A stretch of 64,000 nucleotides of DNA from Eucommia ulmoides. Taxonomy: Eukaryota; Streptophyta; Magnoliopsida; Garryales; Eucommiaceae. The notes below the pieces were generated by a model. That model made no database searches and was not told the origin of the DNA. It was given only the letters and a program-made list of their open reading frames with translations. Within the stretch, counting starts at the first letter, position 1. Every line of letters begins with the position of its first letter. Shown here one piece after another: positions 11,786 through 23,470 of this stretch. The stretch is taken from contig CM028328.1 in assembly GCA_016647705.1 (NCBI GenBank), positions 35,626,501 through 35,690,500 on the forward strand. The letters are read 5' to 3'. Made by a program: the position numbers and the translations under genes.

Positions 11786-12751
11786 GCCACTTCTACTCGT
11801 AACTAAGAAAGACGAAAATGTTTCTAAAGAAGAATCACGCATATACCTGAAGAAATAGAGGTCCTCCCTTTAGCCTGGCTTGAAGATTTAGTGCCAGAAT
11901 ATGATCTTAACGTTTAGCAAAAAGTAAGTCAGTTATTAATAGTATATGGTTGTATCAATAGTTAGTAAGAGTTCGGTTTGATGTGTTTATGAGAGAACTG
12001 TAGAGACTATACACAACTCATGGTGTGATAGATATTTTGGTATGATCCTCACACGTTCTTAACATGTTTTCGGATGATTTTGGTCCTCACATGTTCTTAA
12101 CATGTTCTCAGACGTTCTTGACATGGTTTTGCATGATTTTGGCATGGTTTAATGAATATAACATAAATTTAACATTTTTTTTTACTTGATTATAGGTTAT
12201 ATAGGTTCTATATATGCAATTTATGTATGAATGCTACATGAACATGCTATGTATAAGCATAAACACTAGATTTAAGCCAATATCAAAGGGTGTTTCAAGA
12301 AGACATATTGACTTAGGGGAAGTACTCTTCCCTAAGTCATTACTTTCTTTTCCTCCTTGATCATCTTCGGTTGTCCTCGATCGGTTACCATCAAATCCTT
12401 AAGTTCTTCCTTAAAGAACCTCAAGAACTTCCTCCGGGGCAAAATATTAGTAGATTTCGAGGTGTTATTGAAGGAAAATTCTTGGAAACCCTGGAACCCG
12501 AGAGCTTTGCTCGAACCTAGAGAGAAAATGAATGGTTTCCAGTCCTTGAAAAAATGAAAATAGACCCTTGTATTTTTAGGCCTAGGGGTCTGTGAATTGG
12601 CTAATGCACAAGCCATCCCAAGGCCCTTAGGGTATGTTTGGCTTAGGTGATATGTCCACTTGTCTTGTTCTTGAATTTGTTTGAATGAATTTTAAAGATG
12701 GTGGAAGATTCTCTAAAGATTAATGATTACCAAATCTTTGAAAGATTCTTG

Positions 12752-12790
12752 CAATCATTGGTAATGATTGGTAATCATTGGCAATGATTA
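12752..12790. promoter_or_regulatory. four HD-Zip-like 9-mers at exact 10-bp spacing
   Basis: CAATCATTG (12752), TAATGATTG (12762), TAATCATTG (12772) and CAATGATTA (12782). CAAT(G/C)ATTG is the known HD-Zip class II pseudopalindrome. The array lies in the presumed U3 of LTR copy A, about 180-200 bp from a TATA-like CCTAAAAATA (minus, near 12571-12580). Confidence 0.5.
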
Positions 12791-13376
12791 CACAATCTAC
12801 AATGTGATTGGTTGCACATGGGTACATTAATGGCTTGATGTGACACTTCTGGTTCGGTTTGGTGGCTAAGTACTTGTTAGTTTCATTATTTCGGTTTGGT
12901 TGTCATTAATGCTTCCAAGGTTATTTGAATTTGGTCTTGAGGTGTCACTTTGCATTTAATGCTTGATGGTGACCCTTGATGTGATGGGCCTTGATTTGGT
13001 TGGATTAGAATTGAATCAGCTCAGTTTTCCTTGTAACCGGTAGTTACATTATTGATGGTTTTGGCCCTTGATTCAATGGGCCTTGATGGTTTAGTGAAGA
13101 CAACTTTGGTTTGGTCAATTTTAAATCGAGTCCTAATCCTTAGTTACCTTATGTAACTTGGATTTCAAGGTTAATCCCAAATTTTCACTTTACCAAATTT
13201 AGTGAAATTCAACAGTTTTATGTTTTCCTACATTTTTTGTTGTTTTTTTTTTTTCTTGTATTATCCAGTGTGATCCAGATTAAAAATTCATTCCCTTTAA
13301 ACCTTAGTTTAAAGTTTATTTGAACTTGTACTTTCGATTCGACATTAATTAGAAGGGACAAAATGTGGTGTCTACA

Positions 13377-13391
13377 GCCGCCCCTCCTTGT
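13377..13391 (-). other. polypurine tract of the Ogre-type element
   Basis: Minus strand ACAAGGAGGGGCGGC directly abuts the TGTAGACACC start of LTR copy A, as expected for plus-strand priming of a Ty3/Gypsy element. Confidence 0.5.
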
Positions 13392-13768
13392 CATGCGAGT
13401 TTACTCATAATGACAAAAAAGGAGACACATATATTTTGTTATGTTAGACATGAAAATTAAAGACATGAATTTAAAATTTTAACTAAGCAAAGTCAAGAGT
13501 ATTTGACATTGATGCATCTACCCTATGAAAGCGGTAGAGAATTTTATAAAAACCGACGACACACCTAATCCTTGAGGATTTTCCTTGAAGGCAATTGATA
13601 AAGCCTTGACCTACAAGGATTGCTCTCGAAGGCGACTAATTTAAGCCTTGTCCTACAAGGATGGATTTCTCAAAGGAGCCTGAGAGGCCGGTCCTTGAAG
13701 ATCACCATAGTTGTTTTTTTTGTTTTTTTAAGGAATATGATGATTTATTGCCTTTTCCTGGTTATAAT
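13392..13768 (-). other. 3' untranslated stub between the two inverted LTRs
   Basis: No coding capacity. It contains an imperfect short repeat, AAGCCTTG.CCTACAAGGAT, at about 13600-13665. It separates LTR copy A from the inverted LTR copy B. Confidence 0.5.
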
Positions 13769-15065
13769 TGTAGACCGCATTTTATCATGCCCAGTCAATG
13801 TCGAATCAAGTATAAGTTCAGATAAATTTTAAACTTAAGTTTAAAGGGAATAAATTTCTACCTGAGATCCCACTATACAATATACAAAAACAACAAAAAA
13901 CATGACAAAAATGCAAAAATGTTGAATTTGACAAAATAAAGCTAACTAAAGTTTCGGGTCAAAATCGAAATTCCCATGATTTAAGGAGGTCTAAAATGAC
14001 TTTACTAAGGTTTTATTTTCATCAAATCATCTTTATTATAGATAAATCTTAGTCACTACCCTTAAATCATAGGACATTTCAAACAATTAACTCGGTTACC
14101 CCACCCAGACTTTAAAACATTTACTTTTCATTAAATCTTATCAAATTTAATACCAAAAACAATTATTTCTCTCATGCATAACATATCATACAATACCAAG
14201 AAATAATCCAAGACACCTTAATCAAGTTTCGAAAAGGTCATGACAAAGCCCTAAATCACAAGGTGATTTAAGGTTTGGGCTTGTTTTGGATTTTCACCAA
14301 ATCTAAGTAGTCTTGACAAACCACCGTAGGCCCATGAAATCAAAGGGCCTATCCATCATTTAAGGCCCAAAAACCAAGAATTATAATGACCAAGGAGCCT
14401 TCCTCGAATTTTCCTACCAAATGGCAAAAGAAGAGGATAAGACACTTACGGTGCAACCAATCGTTATCGAAACTAAACCGATTCGGTTCGCCACCTAAGT
14501 AAGAAATTCAATGAGAATTGAATGACAATACTATCAAGAATTAAATTCTTGGGATGATATGTCAAGATCACATTCAAGGTATCTAGATATTTTAAGCGAA
14601 ATATCTTAGAAACCAACCGAAAGCCTTGAATCGTGACGACCCGTTACCGAAACCAAACCGGATGAGTAACCTCCAAGAAATTCATTTAATGTACATCCCA
14701 TAAAACACTAAATGCTTGGGATGACATGCAATGTTTAGGTTCAAAGGATCTAGATATTTTCACAAAAATATCTAAGGGTAACTAGGCAACTTGGAAACCA
14801 ACCAACGGTTACAAGGAAAGTTCACCTGATTCCATCCAAAATGAACTGAATGTGTGGTATCCAAGTCATGACTTATAGCTTTACATTAAATGCAAAGTGA
14901 CACCTAAGGACTAGATACAATGCACCTTGGGAGCATTTATGACGACCAAACCGAAATAGTGGATCTAATAGGTATTTAGCTCCTAAACCGAACTGGATGC
15001 ATCCCAGGAAGTCATAAATGCATTCATGTGCAAGGAATCTCATTGTTGTAGAGGTAATGATTTCT

Positions 15066-15103
15066 AATGATTACCAAATCTTTGAAAAGATTTGGTAATC
15101 ATT
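15066..15103. repeat. perfect 38-bp palindrome upstream of the LTR TATA box
   Basis: AATGATTACCAAATCTTT, a 2-nt centre (GA), then its exact reverse complement. It lies about 150 bp upstream of TATAAATA. Related but imperfect versions occur in copies A (about 12722) and D (61149-61167, TTGGTAATGATTACCAA). Confidence 0.5.
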
Positions 15104-15250
15104 ACAAAATCTTTGAGATCTAGCCTTCTCCCCTAAATTTGTTCCAAGCCAAACCAAACCAAGATAAGATAGAAAGTCCTTTATGCCAAACACCCCCCAA
15201 GGAAGAGGCTAGATTGGTCTGAGCATTGCCCAATGTGCAGGCCCCTAGCC

Positions 15251-15258
15251 TATAAATA
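15251..15258 (+). promoter_or_regulatory. TATA box of LTR copy B
   Basis: TATAAATA within CCTATAAATATAGG, followed by a CT-rich leader-like stretch. It fixes the transcriptional direction of this LTR family as TGTAGAC.. to ..GTGTCA. Confidence 0.5.
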
Positions 15259-16027
15259 TAGGTACTGGGGTTCTTATTTTTTCAAGTCTTGAAGGCCTAG
15301 TTTCTCTCTCTAAACTCGAGCAACTCTCTCAGGTCCTAGGACTCTCAAGTGGATTTCTCAAAAAACACATCGTTATTTTATTGAAATCTAATTGTGGAAG
15401 GAGTTCTTAGAACAAGAACTTCGAGGATTGATAATCACTGATCAATATTGAGCTAAGGAGGGAAGGAGGTTAGCTACTTAGGGATGACTACATCCCCTAA
15501 GTAGGCTGTTGTTCTTGGGTTCTCGAAAAGGATCTCAAAGAACCGCGACCACTGATCAACCACCAATCAAGAAGATCAAGGAGAAAAAGGTAAATACTTA
15601 AGGAAGATCACATCCCCTAAGTAGGTATGTTCCTATCAAACCCCCTATGATTCTTGGTTGATTTTGTGTATATTGCTTTGTATATGGTAGGATCATGTAA
15701 ATAATACACTTACTTTCATGTTCTTAACACATAAAATCCATAAAAGAATCAAACAAACCCTAAAAACAACCTAACAAGTTTTTGATTTTGTTAACAACAT
15801 CAAGTAAACACCTAATCTTAACTATAACAACCAAATTAGGTTAAATCAAACACAATTCATTCCAAGCATCTCAAGAGAATTCAAAAACATGTCAAGACAT
15901 TCAAAAATGTCAAATCATACAACCACGTGGTAAAAACATATAAGGAACAAAACGACTATTTACACCATGAGTTGCACATAGTTTATACAATCCCCCCAAG
16001 AACATCGTATTTATTTTCGTTTTTAGC

Positions 16028-16062
16028 TAAAAACACACACACACACACACACATATATACTT
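16028..16062. repeat. (CA)n(TA)n microsatellite in LTR copy B
   Basis: About 12 CA units followed by TATATAC. It lies at a roughly comparable place to the microsatellite in copy A but on the opposite strand relative to the LTR. Confidence 0.5.
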
Positions 16063-17329
16063 ATATACTACACCGACAGACCCTTGTGGCTAAGAACTCG
16101 AGATAAAAGGATGGCCTATATTATTTCTTGGATATGTGTGATCCTTTTTCAGAAACCTTCTCGTTTTCCTTATTTACGAGTAGGACTGGCATAAATATAT
16201 GGTATTTCTTTTCACTTTTAACTCACAACTTACACACAAACACTAAACTAACCAAAGCAAAGAAATTTGTTTAAGGTTCTTGACAAAATCAAATGTTTGT
16301 TTTAAGGTTGTGATTCAGGTTTGTTCAACCAAAACTAACTGATAATTAACCACAACTTAATTAAACTAACTCAAACTTAATCAAAAATCAACCCAACTTT
16401 TCAAACATAACAAGAATGAACTACGTCAGACTCGATCTTTGGTAACCACCTAAAGTACGTAGGCAACCCATAAGGGTTTGGTCACACTTCTAATAATAAA
16501 CCCAATTTTCAATGAGACAAAGAATGAACTACGTTTGGCCTGATCTTTAATAATCACCAAAAGTACGTAGGCAAAACATAAGGGTTTGGTCACACCTCTA
16601 ATAATAAACCATACCTTTTACCCTAACCAAAACAAACTACGTGATGACCTAATTCTCATTCAAGATACATTGGCAACCCACGTGCGGGTTCGGTCGCATA
16701 TCCAAATAACTTAGTCTTAGTTTGCATTTCATGTAGTATAACTTGTATATTTACATATCTGTCTATATATAAACTGTTATTGGGTGTTGCTGACTAGTAA
16801 TAGTTGTACTATTTACCTGTTTTCCATTAAATTGTTTAAAAAATACATAAAAAAGAACAAAAAATTTAAAAAAGAGAATTATTTTGTTTAGGTAAATCAA
16901 AGAAAACTTCTTGGATTGTGTTTAACAATGAATATCTATTTAGACTGAGGTACCATCTTCAGACAAGTGTCTTGGGGTCTAACACCTTCCCTGAGCATAA
17001 CCGACTCCCGAACTTAAAGAATATCTCTGGTAAATAGACTTATGGCAGTCAAAATACAGGCCATTTCGAAAGGAAAAATGAATTTCCAAAATTCTGGTGA
17101 CCTAGCACACCATTTAATCCCATGCTAGATGGCGACTTTGTTTTTAACAAAAATCTCGGCCCAAAAAGTTTTTCAAAATTGACGCATAGAAAAAACCATG
17201 AAAAACCATTTTCAAAATAAACAGATTTGGATAACTTAGAGAGGAAGGGATGAAACTTGTTTTCATCATCTTCTTGATTTTCTACTTCTTCCGCTATCAA
17301 AATCCGGGGTGCGTTTATGATCATGCATA

Positions 17330-17700
17330 CTTAGGAACATAGTGATAGGATTCTGACATAGTGATCCAAGGATAGCGAAGAGCGTATAGACAGGTTCTTG
17401 TGATGTTTTTCTTGGATTCTGACACAGTGATCTAAAGATAGCGAAGAGCACAGTGACAGGCTTTTGTTTTTGTTTTTTTGTTTTTGGTTTCTGACACAGT
17501 ATTCTAAAGATAGCAGAGAACACCATGAAAGATTTTTTTAGTTCTGACACAGTGTTCTAAAGATAGCGGAGAACAGTGTGAAAGTTTTATTTTGGTTCTG
17601 ACATAGTGTTCTAAAGATAGTGAAGAACACCGTGAAAGGTTTTTTGGTTCTGATACAGTGTTCTAAAGACAACAAAGAACACCGTGAAAGGTTTTTTGAT
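17330..17700. repeat. tandem array, unit about 50-70 bp, six copies
   Basis: The unit is like TTCTGACACAGTGTTCTAAA then GATAGCGAAGAACACCGTGA and a T-rich spacer. Copies start near 17350, 17425, 17489, 17541, 17596 and 17646. The last four are tightest. It belongs to the noncoding interior of the Ogre-type element. Confidence 0.5.
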
Positions 17701-18197
17701 TAATTGATGAATTTGATTGATTGATTTGATTTTAATTAAACCGTCTTAACCGAACCCCATCGGGGCGTCTACATATCTTAGATAGTTAAGAATCAAGTCC
17801 AATGTAGTTCGGGATTTTGATTTTATGTTGATCAGAATTTGGTGGAAAAGGTTCTTGGTTAGAGAAACTGATTCCTGGGTCATCATATCGAAACAAGATT
17901 GAGAGAATTATCACCAAAGAAAACTCTTGCAGGAAACTCAACACTTCGACAGAGTCAGGCGGTGGCCATAACATAGATAGTGGAGAGGCGTCTATGGTCC
18001 CTCACTCAGTACCTCTTGGAAAATGAAAAGGCTTAAGATTTAGATAGCAAGGATTTCGATTTGGAAACTTGGAGTGGAGCTTCATGGCCACATCCCATAT
18101 GGGACTGCCTAATGAGGACTAGAAAACTTCCTGTGGGAAATTTAACCTCGGATAAAATGTGCCCCAGTCATAGACTAGGGTTTTACGATGCTTGTCT

Positions 18198-18224
18198 TTT
18201 TTTTTTTTTTTTTTTTTTTTTTTC
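18198..18224. repeat. poly-T run
   Basis: 27 consecutive T inside the noncoding interior of the Ogre-type element. Confidence 0.5.
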
Positions 18225-18299
18225 TAGGGATTACAAACTTTGATTTTTTGAATTTTGAAACTTGAATTTTGCATTCTTTTAATTTTGAATTTTTTAAAT

Positions 18300-20960
18300 T
18301 GTGCCCCAGCTCTAGTTGGGGTGAGTCTTATCAAGAAATATCGACGGAGAGACATGATATAATATGCCCCAGATCTAGCTAGGGTGAGTCTGGTAGCGTG
18401 TAATTAACACACACCACTTTCACTGCAAGTGTACGGATCAAGTTTTAGTATAGATGGGGAGAGTAAGGGTATCGTGTCCACATGGATTAGTTGATATTAT
18501 TATCGATTACCGCGATTATCATAACCTAATTTTATCTAGGCAGTAAAAATGTGCTTATAATTAATTAATACTAATACTAAGTTAATTAATCTAATTATAC
18601 TAATATTATATTGAGATGTTTAGGGAAAAGATTGTCTAGGGATTAACTTTGTTTACAAAAACTTGTTTGGTCTCATTTTAGTTTACGTTAACAACATTCG
18701 ACCTATCCGACAATCTCGGTTCGTAAACTTACTTGCCACCTCTCCCGAGTGTAAGACGAGTGAATACGTGATTTCGCGTCAACGAAAAAGTTTCCCTCAA
18801 CGTCTTAGCAACACTAGGTCATGTGAGTCTCTCCCCAACGTCATTGATTGCACACTTTTCAACTCCCTCTCGGGTTATTAGATCATTGCATTGTGTTTAC
18901 CCTAGTCCGAATTCGGGGTTACCTCTCCCGAGTGTTAAACCCCGTATTCTCTAATTCTCTAAATAATCATAATATCAAAGAATAACAGTAAACACAATCA
19001 AAATAGTAAAGAACAAGCATTAACGAAATACAAACTCAAACAAACAACAATTTCATAAATTTATGTTAATCCCTAGACAAAATCCCGTTTAGCTCATGGC
19101 CATAATTGTTTATACAATGAAAAAGGAGCTAAACGTGCTCAACTAACTACCAAAGTTAAGAAAATAAAGAAGAAACGAAAGAAACTTAGCCGTAGTCCGA
19201 AGATTTGCGGCTAAAAACGCTTCGGGATCGCTTCTACTTCTTCGCAATGTGTTCGTCTCCTTCAGATTTGGTTGAGCACTCCCCAAAACACTTTATAAAA
19301 TATCCTAAGCCCTAAGGGGTCTCTCATGGCCAGAGGAGAGGAGAGGAGAAGAAATAGGGAACAAAAAATATCTAAATCTGGTGCAGAGTGACCGTCGCGG
19401 CGGTGGGCATGTCGGCACAGTCTTCGCTACAGCGGTGGAGAAAGCGGTGGGCGTAGGAACCTTTCTACAGTTTCACCACCGTGGCAGATGATATCACCGC
19501 GCGATGGTGAGTTTACAGCAACTTTAGGCCCATATTTGCATATTCACTGCCACGGTGGTGGTCTAGACGCTGCGGCGGTGGACTGCTATTCTGAATATTA
19601 CCTTCGTGCTTGTTTTCTCACTGTTCTTCCACCGTTCTTGATCCAATTTCATCGTTATTGATCCGTTTTCATGCATTTTCACCTCAAACACCTGATTTAT
19701 ACAAAAACACATAAAAATGTAATAAACATACTCAAAAACTAACAATGTTCGGTTTTGAAATAGATAGGTAATTTACACCTATCAGAGTCTTACTAAGAAA
19801 TCTTGAGGAGAAATCTGATATAATGTGACCCAGCTTTAGCTGGGGCGAATCCTATCATAGTATCTCAATGGAGAAACTGGATATAATGTGCCCCAGCTCT
19901 AGTTGGGGCGCAGTATTATTTCTTGGGCATTTAAAGAATGCGACAGAGCCCATATGGGTTGCCCATATATCCTGAACTAAGCGTGTGACTTTTAATGTTC
20001 ATTTAAGATAGGAGACCTTGTTGGGTCGTTTATGCAATTTAATTTTACATTTTATTATTTAGTTATTTGTTTTAGAAAATGATCATCAGATGGCCGAAAC
20101 CCACATGGGTTATCTATATACACTGATTTCCTAAGTCATGAATCAAGTCGAAATGTAGTTCGGCCCTCTATGTGTTGATTTTTAGATTATTGATCGCACC
20201 CCTAAGGGTTTCCTACGTACCTTGGCGAGTAACCAAGGATCAAGTTGAAGCATAGTTCGTGCACATGTATCCTTTGTTGTTTTACCTAACAAGAGGATTA
20301 ACAATGATTTCTTATGGAATTCGAGGGACTTCTCGGAGATACGCCCTGATATAAGGTTTGCGAGAATGTCGTAAGGCTGACATTTTTTTGACTTTGACCA
20401 GACTCGTTTGGGTTTCCTACGTACCTTGGTGATCTACCAAGGATAGGTCAAAGCATAGTTTGTCAAGGATGAAGGAACTTCATTTACGTTGACGATCGAA
20501 CTTATAAAGGTTTCATGTGTCTTGGCAAATACCAAGACTCAAGTCGACAGGTAGTTCATCCTTGATTGGGAGATTGATTTTAAAGTTGACATAATTCAAT
20601 CCTAATTGATAGGGGATTTTTAAATTGACTTAGTTTAAATCCAATTGATGGAGGATTCTTTTATTTATTTAATGGCGACCGAACCCGTACGTGGGTTGCC
20701 TACGCATCTTGTTATTCAACAAGAATCAGGTCGATATGTAGTTTATCGTTGATAAATGATTGAAGTTATTATGATTTGAGCATTTTATTTTAAGTCGCAA
20801 GACGGAAATAAACATTATTTCCTTCGAGAAATCCTGAATAGGATGAAATATGCCCCAGTCTCCAACTGGGGCAGTGATTGGATAAGTTTAGTTGGGAAAT
20901 CTAATCTGACACTTCCTATTGTGTGATTTGTGATTATTGATAGTGTAAAATATGACCCAA
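18300..20960. repeat. GCCCCAG-type tandem repeat, unit about 64 bp
   Basis: The unit is ATATGCCCCAG..CTAG.TGGGG, then TGAGTCTTATCAAGAAAT and GGAGAAA. Copies lie at about 18300, 18365 (split by the solo LTR), 19830, 19885 and, more diverged, 20845 and 20950. Each GCCCCAGCTCTAGTTGGGGC core is itself a small imperfect hairpin. The family recurs at 62536-62600. Confidence 0.5.
18391..19784 (-). mobile_element. Athila-like solo LTR with 5-bp target duplication
   Basis: A 1394-bp block starting TGGTAGCG and ending CACCTATCA on the plus strand, flanked by GAGTC at 18386-18390 and 19785-19789. It is related to the LTRs of 23471-28374, which fixes its sense as minus (TGATAGG.. to ..CTACCA). It interrupts one unit of the GCCCCAG array, and the unit resumes cleanly on the far side. 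It has a GC-rich dyad cluster at 19388-19590. Confidence 0.5.
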
Positions 20961-23465
20961 CCTGCGGGCAACAGAGGAGATTGATTAGTTACTGAATTGA
21001 GAATCTAAGTCGGTTCATCTCGTTAGAGTTTTTTTTCCTAAGCATTAGCTAGGTAAAATCAATCGTTAACTTGATTGGTAGTCTATTTAAGTCTTTGAAT
21101 TACATTATTTTACTTCGGTTTACTGGAGGCTTGGTACGACTCTAAGACTTACTTAATTCTAAGAAAATCGTGTTAGATCCTGGTGATGCTGACTTTCTAA
21201 TGACACTCTACCACACATTGACACTTCTCAAGAATGAGTAAGGTCTATTATCAAGACGTACCTTAAGTGAGGTCGATTCCTTGTCTAACCCTAATTTGGT
21301 TGAAATTACTATTAGAGACGGATGATGGTACGGTGACATAGTGAGGTTACTTGACCATATTACATGTCTGGGGATTGCTTGTTAGCCTACTAAAGCTTCT
21401 AAATAGGGTGTATGGGTGCAAGTGTCGTGTCGATGATGGCCTATTGATGCAACATGATATGCCGAACGCCACATGCTCTTTTTGAAGTACGATGACTAAT
21501 GTTTCTCATGTGTATGCAAGTTATGAATGCCTAAGTGAATCGTGATGCATGGTGTTTGTATAGTATTTAGATAATGACTTTATGCATTGTATGATTTTAT
21601 GATGCCCAATTGTAGAATGTTTTCCTAGGGAATACATCATCCATTTAGGGATACCAGTCTTTTCCTAGAATGTTTACACTAGGTACCTTTTGTTATTAGC
21701 CATCTCCCTAGTTTATTTCTATGTCGTTTCTGATACGAAAAGCTGACCGGTACTTCTGAGAGGCTTCTTGCTCCTTTGCTTCTGCATGCGTCGCAACTTG
21801 AATTCTTATAAGGGTTTCTCTTTGAAGATTCTACGGGTTTTGGTTACAAACTGAAAAGGTTTGGACAAGAATAGACGACGGTTATTTCACGTCTTGCTTG
21901 GTTAAAATCCGAATTTCCCAGAATGGGAACATCTGGCTCGAAATTTGATCTTACTTGTTAATTTGGGTCGGGTTTTGAATGATTTTGGGATGAGTTTTGG
22001 GAGAGGGTTCGAATGAATGGCTTATTTAACAAGGCTTCTTTTCTTTTCCTCTACTTTCCCAAGTTCATTTCTAATGTTTTAGGCATTAACCCATACACGC
22101 TTTGTATATTTTCCTTTTCACTTTTATGCAAGATTATTTTTACTAGAGTATACTCTAGTAATCATATTCAAATATTCAATCATCTTAATGATTGTCGCAA
22201 TTTTTGCATTGGATTAATCTAAATTATGATGAAGATAAGTTTAATAGTAATTTAGACCACATATTCTTAGTTATTTGTTAACGAGGTTGTCTAGTTCAAT
22301 TCCATCAAGTTTTGATAATTGATATTTTTGAGATTGTTATTGAGATTACCTAGGCCCTGTATGTTACCCGAGATTTCTTTGACGATTCTAATTTACTTCT
22401 TTTGTATTGAACTAAAGGCAAATGAAATAGGCCTTCTCGAGATGACTCAAAGGAGGGAGAAAACAAGTGATGGAGAAACAAGTGTTAGTTAATGATGACT
22501 AACAAATGTTGTTTTATCTTGGTATTGTTGAGAGAGTCATTTTTTTTCTTTCACTCGGGCAACTAGGGGCTCATACTTCCTATATAATCCATGTAGTGAG
22601 ATTTGGGTAGTGATCCCAGTCCAGTTGGTCCAAATCACAAGGTGTTCAGACACCCCTACGACTTAGTACGTAGATTGTATAGAGAGCGTGATTCACCTAA
22701 TTAATTTCGCATAACCACTTAGTGTCTAAAAACTTTCTGAGAGCAGTCTTGATTTTATTATTTTTCTCTTAACACCTACTTTTAGGATTTTTACATTTTT
22801 AGAGAATTATGGTAGTTTGAGTCAGTCTCGAGGTCTTTGTTGATTTCAACCTTGTGCCGGCTACTTCCATTATTAGCTACTATCTTGGTGAAGTCTCGTT
22901 GTCTTATTCCAATCTTGAATGTCTTTAATCTTATAAGGTTTATCCTACTTTCATTTTAAGTAGGTTTTGATAGCTTTCGGATTTATTATTTCTGGTAAAA
23001 TCCTAGGCTATATTAGTCCGTCTTCCTTTGTTCCTCTACTCGACCTTTCAAGAGCTTTTCTCTGGCGGGGTTCATCCTTCACATCATGAATCTTCCACAT
23101 GTTTCCTCCTTTTATTCCGATTTATGAGGTCTTCTATAATCTTTTGTGGTTAATTGGACATTCCCGGGTTGGAACACATGTAACGATTCCACATTAAGGC
23201 TCTTAGGTTTTCTAACATTCTCAGATTTTTCGTCAATATCTCACTGTCGTTTGGTTGAAACAAAACTTTTCTTTTAGCATTTTGCTTTGGATAATGGTCT
23301 AATTTTAGTATTGAAATTTTGTTATCATTATTTTGATTATTCGTGGCGTGTGAATTACGACAAGTAAATTGATTTATGAAAGTTAGAGTATAAAGATCTA
23401 AGTTGACCTTAGCTAAAATAAGCTTGCATTTAGTGATTTGTAGATTTAGTACATAGACATAAAAG
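20961..23465 (-). other. noncoding interior of the Ogre-type element
   Basis: About 2.5 kb with no open frame of note and no pol motif recognised on either strand. Moderately AT-rich. The Athila-like element is inserted at its right end. Confidence 0.5.
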
Positions 23466-23470
23466 ATAAT

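Larger units (their letters stand above)
10727..13376 (-). mobile_element. Ogre-type 3' LTR (copy A)
   Basis: On the minus strand it starts TGTAGACACCACATTTTG and ends ..GGGGATGTGTCA. It is related over most of its length to the LTRs at 13769-17323, 31245-32850 and 59497-62523. A purine tract immediately upstream (13391-13377) marks it as a 3' LTR. It contains blocks that read TGCCTACGTATC on the plus strand and an array of HD-Zip-like motifs. Confidence 0.5.
13769..17323 (+). mobile_element. Ogre-type LTR (copy B), inverted relative to copy A
   Basis: On the plus strand it starts TGTAGACCGCATTTTATC and ends with a ..CCGGGGTGCG..TCA boundary (right end uncertain by about 10 bp). It shares with copies A, C and D the CCCTTTAAACTTAAG segment near the start, the AACCGTTACC/GGTTCGG blocks and the ACGTAGGCAACC blocks. 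A TATAAATA box lies at 15251. The following sequence is not PBS-like, so it is a solo LTR or a 3' LTR of another copy inserted next to copy A. Confidence 0.5.
17740..20760. repeat. dispersed-tandem family containing TGCCTACGTATC
   Basis: The unit is about 70-75 bp: CCGAACCC..GGGTTGCCTACGTA, then an A/C-rich stretch with AATCAAGTC and ATGTAGTTCG. Copies are near 17745, 19945, 20090, 20190, 20395, 20500 and 20680. The same unit occurs inside the LTRs (11290, 11405, 11510, inverted at 16430-16700, 31805-32090, 60130-60520) and at 63005-63180. It links LTR and interior as one family. Confidence 0.5.
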
